Assembly: GCA_024278215.1 (NCBI GenBank)
Contig: JAJRTR010000106.1
Coordinates: 1 to 29,861, forward strand
Reading direction: 5' to 3'
DNA from: a bacterium
GTDB taxonomy: Bacteria > UBP15 > UBA6099 > JAJRTR01
Length of the DNA stretch: 29,861 bases
Under the pieces are notes generated by a model that searched no databases, had not been told where the DNA came from, and saw nothing but the letters and a program-made list of their open reading frames with translations. The position numbers were made by a program, and so were the translations under genes. This document shows, piece after piece, positions 25,260-29,861 of the stretch (within the stretch, counting starts at the first letter, position 1; each line of letters begins with the position of its first letter).

Positions 25260-25286
25260 AACCCGCATATTTTACCAATACGGGCT
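25260..25286 (+). repeat. Repeat family A, left-end hairpin only
   Basis: CCCGCATATTTTACCAATACGGG matches the left end of full copy 2 nearly base for base, but nothing of the core follows. It starts 13 bases after the pnp region ends. CCCG 25262-25265 pairs with CGGG 25281-25284. Confidence 0.7.
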
Positions 25287-25322
25287 AAAGATAGATATAT
25301 GAATGCTTCGCTCTCAGTCAAC

Positions 25323-25356
25323 AAACACCCTCATATCGCCTGGGGGTGTTTTATTT
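25323..25356 (+). terminator. Rho-independent terminator after pnp
   Basis: AAACACCC (25323-25330) pairs with GGGTGTTT (25344-25351) around a 13-base loop. TTTTATTT follows. It probably ends the nusA-pnp operon or reduces read-through into the next genes. Confidence 0.85.
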
Positions 25357-25500
25357 AAAAGATTATTTGTATTCAGGAATCGTTAATTGTCAGGGAAATC
25401 GTATCTTGCAGTCTGTCACAAGTATTTCGCGCGGAACTTATTCCCAACTGGTAATGTAACTGTTCACGGGGGGCTGGACATAATGCGTTAAACACCTGGA

Positions 25501-25526
25501 GGTTCTTCGCTTCGCTCTGAATGACA
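25501..25526 (-). repeat. Short motif resembling a widespread intergenic repeat
   Basis: On the minus strand the text reads GTCATTCAGAGCGAAGCGAA followed by GAACC. From memory, near-identical strings (GTCATTCTGAGCGAAGCGAA...) occur in intergenic DNA of many unrelated uncultured bacteria. It is the only copy I see here. The stretch around it (25357-25553) holds nothing else I can name. Confidence 0.45.
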
Positions 25527-25553
25527 CCCACGGATTTTAAGTTTAGCGGCACT

Positions 25554-25650
25554 ATCAGAAAATCCTGGAATACAAAAACGTCAGTTTTTGCGAAATGCGA
25601 CTTTTTCACAGTTGCAGCGATACAGTCGTTGCATTCCAGGAATTTCAGAT
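25554..25650. repeat. Large branched inverted repeat (97 bp), structured RNA or mobile hairpin
   Basis: The outer arms 25554-25571 and 25633-25650 are complementary at 16 of 18 positions (ATCAGAAAATCCTGGAAT against ATCTGAAATTCCTGGAAT read from the other end). Inside, CAAAAAC 25573-25579 pairs with GTTTTTG 25584-25590 around GTCA. TGCAGCGA 25613-25620 pairs with TCGTTGCA 25626-25633 with one G-U; its last base is shared with the outer arm. The result is a three-way junction. It lies in a 400-base gene-free stretch and ends 117 bases before the next start. No similar copy was seen in the window. Confidence 0.7.
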
Positions 25651-25766
25651 GTTCCATTGCGAACGGTTGCCTGTGAACGGATACCTGGTAATAATGATTG
25701 TTTTCAACAGGCAATGTTGTAAGGCTGCGGTTCTTTAATATAAAGAACGCAATAGGAGGAGCGGAT

Positions 25767-26168
25767 ATGCTTTTTAAAAAAGTAAAGGAAATTGAAGAAG
25801 CATACGAAATGGGAGAGCCCATTTCACAGGAAGACCTCTCCGGTGAGTATTATGTTGTGGTGCCGTGGTTCCCATGGTTATCGCTCGAATTACTGAAGCA
25901 CCGCAAGTCCGTTGGCGAAGACGGCAACGGCGCGAATGTCATCGCAGGCGGATTGCGTTTCGGCGATTTCGAACTTGTCGAGGAAGACGACGCATTGCTC
26001 ATAGACTACGACCAGCCGGGAAACGGTTTTGCGATGCGCGGTGTGGTCGACAGGCTCCGAAAGCTCGATGATGGCCGTATCATCGGAAAATTGTCGTATA
26101 AAGTGCTTGGGAAGGAAGTCTTTCTGATGTACTTCCGGATGGTACCGAAAGACGAATACGAAAAATGA
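25767..26168 (+). CDS. Small soluble protein, possibly lipocalin-like (DUF4334-like), function unknown
   Basis: 133 residues from ATG 25767, chosen because GGAGGAG ends four bases upstream. Longer frames from 25698 have no ribosome site. A short helical start (KKVKEIEEAYEMGEPISQED) leads into a beta-rich body with YYVVVPWFPWLSLELL and a close LLIDYDQPGNGFAMRGVVDR, then DGRIIGKLSYKVLGKEVFLM. The pattern of an N-terminal G-E-Y-Y strand and a late R-x-V-D-x-L-R / I-G-K-L end resembles small barrel proteins such as DUF4334, but I would not rest on this. No signal peptide. It is 13 bases before the peptidase gene and so probably shares its transcript. Confidence 0.8.
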   Translation: MLFKKVKEIEEAYEMGEPISQEDLSGEYYVVVPWFPWLSLELLKHRKSVGEDGNGANVIAGGLRFGDFELVEEDDALLIDYDQPGNGFAMRGVVDRLRKLDDGRIIGKLSYKVLGKEVFLMYFRMVPKDEYEK

Positions 26169-26181
26169 ACTCGAAACATTT

Positions 26182-27516
26182 ATGAACATTGATAAGGAGT
26201 ATAGACAGCATAAATTGATGAATAATAACTTCAGCAGATATACGCTCGAATGTGGAGCCACTGTACTTACCGAACATCTGCCCCATGCCCGCACCGTGTC
26301 GGTCGGTGTCTGGCTCGGCTACGGCTCCAGGCTCGAGGAAAAGAAATACCACGGCGCGGCACACTTCATCGAGCACATGCTCTTCAAGGGCACTCCCGGC
26401 AAAACACCCAGAGACCTCGCCCTCGCGTTCGAATCCGTCGGTGGCTCATTCAACGCATCGGCATCGAAAGAAAACACTAATCTTTATGCCCGTATGCTCT
26501 CCGACCACCTGCCACTCGCCATTAACCTGCTATGTGACATGGCTTCGAAATCGACGTTTCCATCCGAAGAGTTCGACCGCGAAAAACTTGTCGTGCTCGA
26601 AGAAATACTGGCGCATCTGGACGAACCTGAAGAAGTTGCCTACGACATATTTATCGATACAATATACGGCAACAACGGCATAGGACACCCGATACTCGGC
26701 ACGGAAGAAACTGTCAGGAACCTGACACGCGACGGTCTTTACGAACTTTATAGAAAATATTATCGCCCCTCGCATCTTGTTGTCGCAGTCGCCGGAAACA
26801 TCGAGTCCTATAACGTCCCGGCCCTTGTCGCCGATGCGCTGAAAGCCGACGACAGGCCGTCGTGCAACGTGCTTGGGAGCACACACGAAAGCCCCGACTT
26901 CTCCTTCCGCACACGGCTTGTCGCCCGCGACACTCATCAGGTATATTTCTATCTCGGTATGCCGGGTGTGCCGTACAAAAGCAGCGACCGCTACGTCTAC
27001 GCCATCCTCGACATGATCCTCAGCGGTGGCATGAGCAGCAGGCTCTTCCAGGAAGTCCGTGAAAAACGCGGCCTCGTATACGACATCGCAAGCGAAAACA
27101 CAAGCTATAGCGACACGGGCTTTTTCAACATTTACGCCGCCACCAGCCGCAGTAATATCGAGGAGGTGCTCGAAGTCACCACAGACGAACTTTGCAAAGT
27201 GCGCGACGGCGACATTGCAGAACACGAACTTCGACGGGTCAAGCAGCAACTCCGCGCATATATGCTCATGAGCCTCGAAAGCGTCAACAGCCGTATGATG
27301 AAACTCGCCCGCTGCGAACTCTACTACGGAAGGAACCTCTCCGACGAAGAAATACTCGACATGATCACAGGAGTCACACTCGACGACATTGTGCGTATCG
27401 CGCGCTCGATTCTGAATCGTGATAATATGGTATTCTCCGCACTTGGCCCCTTCGACAAAAAAGACGGTGCAAAGCTCGAATCCGTGATCGCAGGAATTTT
27501 GGAAAAATTATTGTAA
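26182..27516 (+). CDS. M16 family zinc metallopeptidase (processing peptidase type)
   Basis: M16B peptidases of this type are single-chain relatives of mitochondrial processing peptidase, found next to pnp in many bacteria; B. subtilis YmxG/MlpA is one example. 444 residues. The inverse zinc motif is HFIEH (H61, E64, H65), with the third ligand expected in the E-rich helix KLVVLEEILAHLDEPEE (about residues 136-152). The second half has the non-catalytic lobe with YFYLGMPGVPYKSSDRY and the RLFQEVREKRGLVYDIAS signature. No signal peptide, so it acts in the cytoplasm. The start is uncertain: ATG 26182 has no ribosome site, and ATG 26218 (Met13) lies 18 bases after AAGGAG. Confidence 0.94.
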   Translation: MNIDKEYRQHKLMNNNFSRYTLECGATVLTEHLPHARTVSVGVWLGYGSRLEEKKYHGAAHFIEHMLFKGTPGKTPRDLALAFESVGGSFNASASKENTNLYARMLSDHLPLAINLLCDMASKSTFPSEEFDREKLVVLEEILAHLDEPEEVAYDIFIDTIYGNNGIGHPILGTEETVRNLTRDGLYELYRKYYRPSHLVVAVAGNIESYNVPALVADALKADDRPSCNVLGSTHESPDFSFRTRLVARDTHQVYFYLGMPGVPYKSSDRYVYAILDMILSGGMSSRLFQEVREKRGLVYDIASENTSYSDTGFFNIYAATSRSNIEEVLEVTTDELCKVRDGDIAEHELRRVKQQLRAYMLMSLESVNSRMMKLARCELYYGRNLSDEEILDMITGVTLDDIVRIARSILNRDNMVFSALGPFDKKDGAKLESVIAGILEKLL

Positions 27517-27583
27517 AAACGCGATTCTGTAGCTATTTTATATAGTGGCGTTCGGGCAGTCACGGACGTGCGAAAAGAAACAT

Positions 27584-27659
27584 CGGAGTGTAGCTCAGCC
27601 AGGTTTAGAGCGCTGCGTTCGGGACGCAGAGGCCGGAAGTTCGAATCTTCTCACTCCGA
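27584..27659 (+). tRNA. tRNA-Pro, anticodon CGG
   Basis: Full cloverleaf: acceptor CGGAGTG with CACTCCG (7 of 7), D stem GCTC/GAGC, anticodon stem CTGCG/CGCAG with loop TTCGGGA (anticodon CGG, reads CCG), T stem GGAAG/CTTCT with loop TTCGAAT. Discriminator A is at 27659. CCA is not encoded (CTC follows). A perfect terminator comes seven bases later. Confidence 0.96.
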
Positions 27660-27665
27660 CTCCAC

Positions 27666-27690
27666 AAAAGCCCCACACCGTGGGGCTTTT
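27666..27690 (+). terminator. Rho-independent terminator of the tRNA-Pro gene
   Basis: AAAAGCCCCAC (27666-27676) pairs perfectly with GTGGGGCTTTT (27680-27690) around the three-base loop ACC. The A/T flanks make it work in both directions. Confidence 0.93.
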
Positions 27691-27730
27691 GCATTTCTCT
27701 GTTTTCCTTTGTACGGGCATCGCATTTTAT

Positions 27731-27782
27731 CCCGCATATTTCACAAATGCGGTTTCCCGGATCTCTTTGTGAGAAATCCGGG
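27731..27782 (+). repeat. Repeat family A, collapsed copy with both end hairpins joined (52 bp)
   Basis: The left-end hairpin (CCGCAT 27732-27737 with ATGCGG 27747-27752) is followed after three bases by the right-end hairpin (CCCGGAT 27756-27762 with ATCCGGG 27776-27782). The 120-base core of the full copies is missing. The two loops are complementary: TCACAAA 27741-27747 against TTTGTGA 27766-27772. Confidence 0.85.
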
Positions 27783-28092
27783 TTATCTGATCTTCACATC
27801 CTTATCCCGTATTGTGCAAGATCGAAAAGAGGGGCGTTTTTGTGGGGACAATGCCTATTGGCGACATTTGCATTTTTTACAGTGCGGGAATTTGAAAAAA
27901 AACTTCCGCTTGTTCATCATAGATTGTTGACAGTACGCAACTCGCCGGTTTTGAGGCGGCTTCCGGTGACCGCGACTGCGCATATATTACGCAATAAATG
28001 TTTGTGCGAACACAGGTTGAAGCGCGGCACGGTGACCTCGCCCTTGTCTACACCTTTTCCGCGACTGTGGCACCTCTTCCGGGCGTTCGCTG
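27783..28092. other. Gap with no recognised gene
   Basis: About 310 bases. No frame here has a ribosome site and a protein-like pattern. Near the right end GCTGC and GCAGC flank a CTCGCTTC loop inside two direct GGCGTTC words. TTGACA at about 27935 lacks a -10 partner. Confidence 0.5.
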
Positions 28093-29403
28093 CTACTCGC
28101 TTCGCAGCATGGCGTTCCGCATTTCACTTTTTACTATTGATGTCCCTTGATCAGTGACAATACGCGCGAAGCAGTCGTACATTTCATCAGGGATGATGCC
28201 TTCGAGTATCAAGGGTATAGTAAGAGTAATCGAGTAAATGCCGTCGCCGGCTTTTGCGTCGCCGCGAAGGCCGTCGTCTTTGAGTTCGAACCAGTAGTCA
28301 ATAGCAGGGAAAACCGCTTCCACTTTCAAGGTGTCGGCAAGTGCGGCGGAAGGCACGGCGGAGAACGAAACCCGACGTTCCTGCCCCTCGCCGCGTGCCA
28401 CCAGATTGAACTCGATCTTATATTTGCCGGGGAATGTATTTTCGACCGGCACTCCGACTTTCTTTCTCCTTTTTTTCGCATGTTTCAGGAATTTCGAGAA
28501 CCACTTGATCGAGTGTTCGAGTACTTTGTCGAATGGAGGTATGTGGCCGGAATCGTACCATATAATTTTTTTCGGCTGCCCGGCTGCGTCGAACAGAGCC
28601 TGTGCCGCGCTGGGCGGAACGACATTGTCGTTTTTACCGTTGAGCATCAGTAGCGGACGCGGCGCAAAATTCGCGATGTGATTCACCGGGTCAACCGCCT
28701 TGAATTTCGCTGCTACTTCGCTGAGAGGAACATCGGAAGTTTCACGCAGGAGAATAAAAGGCAGAAGACTGGAGTCGCGCATAATGATCTCGAAGTTGCC
28801 GCCGCCGACGAGCATGACGGCGGTGACGATTCGCTTGTCGATACTAACAAACGGTGCACCGATCAGCACGCCCATGCTGATGCCGAGATATCCTATTCGG
28901 TCGGAGTCGATCTCGGGCAGAGTTTCGAGGTAGTCGATACCCCGCCGGTTGTCGACTATACTCTGCATCAGCACCTCGCGCATCGTGTAATAGCGTCTGC
29001 CGAGGATGTCCATACCCTTGATCGCGCGTTCGCCGTGATACTGTGCGTCGACAGCAAGTGTTGCGTAACCGCGGCTGGCGAAATAGCCGTAAACCATATC
29101 GAAATCCTGCTTCGAGCCGCCGAGTCCGTGACCGACCATAATGCACGGGAAAGGCTTTTTACCTTTTGCGGGAATTGTCAGCCAGCCCGGCACTCGCTGA
29201 TTGTTCGTACTCGTATATTCAATGTGATATCGCTCATACATCTGGTTTTTAAGCATCGGTTCGCGTGTTGGATTAAGCGGAGTTCCCCTGTCGTATTCGA
29301 ATAGTTGCGATGCTGGTATCATGAGTTCGTCATCGGCAGACAATGCGATAGCCGCAACGGCGACTAACAGTATAGGAAGCATAGTTAACGTTTTTCTGTA
29401 CAT
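28093..29403 (-). CDS. Exported alpha/beta hydrolase (dienelactone hydrolase/acetyl esterase-like) with C-terminal beta domain
   Basis: 436 residues from ATG 29403, chosen because it opens a clean signal peptide (MYRKTLTMLPILLVAVAAIA, cut after ALSA) and has AAGGGA upstream. The longer frame to 29472 would bury the signal. The hydrolase core has MVGHGLGGSKQDFD, VDAQYHGER, nucleophile elbow LGISMGVL with Ser176, acid in LNGKNDNVVPP and His in YDSGHIPPFD. A basic linker (HAKKRRKKVG) leads to a small beta domain with DDGLRGDAKAGDGIYSI, a pattern typical of Ig-like choice-of-anchor X modules, which may hold calcium or act as spacer. Substrate unknown: esters on polymers or small esters. It faces the tRNA gene and stands alone. 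Confidence 0.9.
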   Translation of the reverse strand: MYRKTLTMLPILLVAVAAIALSADDELMIPASQLFEYDRGTPLNPTREPMLKNQMYERYHIEYTSTNNQRVPGWLTIPAKGKKPFPCIMVGHGLGGSKQDFDMVYGYFASRGYATLAVDAQYHGERAIKGMDILGRRYYTMREVLMQSIVDNRRGIDYLETLPEIDSDRIGYLGISMGVLIGAPFVSIDKRIVTAVMLVGGGNFEIIMRDSSLLPFILLRETSDVPLSEVAAKFKAVDPVNHIANFAPRPLLMLNGKNDNVVPPSAAQALFDAAGQPKKIIWYDSGHIPPFDKVLEHSIKWFSKFLKHAKKRRKKVGVPVENTFPGKYKIEFNLVARGEGQERRVSFSAVPSAALADTLKVEAVFPAIDYWFELKDDGLRGDAKAGDGIYSITLTIPLILEGIIPDEMYDCFARIVTDQGTSIVKSEMRNAMLRSE

Positions 29404-29547
29404 TTGTGAGATGGTCCCTTCGCGAATCAACGGAAAGATAATATAAAGCCTTTTGTGCCGAGTTGCGAACATGATTCTGTAATCGGCTCATTTATCGACA
29501 GATTATATCACGATGAAACGATGATTGGAATATCGGATATTGCAGTG

Positions 29548-29596
29548 GAGCCAATTGCGGTCGAACACGGCAGAATCAGAATATTGCAATTGGCTC
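29548..29596 (+). mobile_element. MITE-like element family B, internally deleted copy (49 bp)
   Basis: It keeps both ends (GAGCCAATTGC and GCAATTGGCTC) plus GGTCGAAC from the left part and AGAATCAGAAT from the right part of the full 179-bp copies. The middle 130 bases are gone. Flanking bases AGTG and TGTG agree at three of four positions. Confidence 0.85.
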
Positions 29597-29767
29597 TGTG
29601 GATTATTAAATGGAGTTTTCAATATTGAACAGGACTTCGGGCTGCTGAAAAACCCCGAACTTATCCGTTTCCTGTTGAATCAATCTTTAAGTCAGGCGAT
29701 GAAAAAGAATTCCAGTATTTCTCCCATAATAGTAGTTAACAACATCAAGCTGCCAGTGACAGCCTGA
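29597..29767 (+). pseudogene. Possible 3' remnant of a gene cut by the family B element
   Basis: An open frame runs from the element through to a TGA at 29765-29767 with a protein-like text (FNIEQDFGLLKNPELIRFLL, then MKKNSSISPIIVVNNI). It has no start with a ribosome site after the element, and the upstream half of the frame is element sequence. It may be a broken gene tail, or a chance frame. The next 80 bases are AT-rich and hold no gene. Confidence 0.3.
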
Positions 29768-29849
29768 TCAACAATTTATAAAATGATATCAAGGGTGATG
29801 AGGACAACATCTTCATGATTATTGTGGCTCGACCACGAAAAGGAGAATG

Positions 29850-29861
29850 ATGCCTCACTCC
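29850..29861 (+). CDS. Possible start of a gene cut by the window edge
   Basis: AAAGGAG (29839-29845) stands just before ATG 29847 and ATG 29850, which are in the same frame. Only four to five codons are visible, so nothing can be said about the product. Confidence 0.3.

Noticed and set aside
27747-28157. Frames across 27747-28157
   Set aside because: They start inside repeat A, have no ribosome site, and show no hydrophobic or motif pattern.

Overview
The window looks like a piece of chromosome from a free-living, motile, probably anaerobic bacterium. The base composition is moderate. The gene style (FlhF/FlhG-type flagellar control, WhiG/FliA-type sigma-28, DUF503 between infB and rbfA, an M16 peptidase downstream of pnp, a tungsten-type aldehyde ferredoxin oxidoreductase) fits a deep-branching or uncultured lineage. 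The sequence alone does not let me name the phylum. Two proteins carry Sec-type signal peptides. The single tRNA gene does not encode CCA.

Left part (2-9270, all + strand): the end of a flagellar locus. It holds the 3' part of flhA, then flhF, flhG, a small two-helix membrane protein, an unrecognised UBA-like and tail-anchored protein, fliA, fapA (DUF342), a small charged protein and a PRC-barrel protein. A clear terminator at 9291-9322 closes the block. FlhF and FlhG set flagellar place and number, FlhA is the export gate, and FliA switches on late genes.

Middle part (9401-13881): accessory genes and repeats. There is an orphan aldehyde ferredoxin oxidoreductase followed at once by a monoacylglycerol-lipase-like hydrolase. 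A convergent secreted beta-rich protein on the minus strand has a 5' leader that looks able to form two mutually exclusive hairpins, one of which covers its ribosome binding site.

Right part (14028-27516, + strand): a transcription/translation operon. It opens with a near-consensus sigma-70 promoter and an intrinsic terminator inside the leader. The genes are nusA, infB, DUF503, rbfA, nrnA, truB, ribF, rpsO and pnp, then a small unknown protein and an M16 zinc peptidase. The genes rimP, ylxR and ylxQ are absent from their usual places. A tRNA-Pro(CGG) with its own terminator follows, then a minus-strand exported alpha/beta hydrolase.

Two families of short dispersed elements thread through the gaps. 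Family A (about 175 bp, terminal hairpins with complementary loops) has two full copies, one collapsed copy and one fragment. Family B is a 179-bp MITE-like element with 20-bp terminal inverted repeats; it has two full copies and one 49-bp internally deleted copy, and the copy between truB and ribF is flanked by TAAT on both sides. A third, unrelated branched inverted repeat lies at 25554-25650. I saw no CRISPR array, no phage genes and no transposase.
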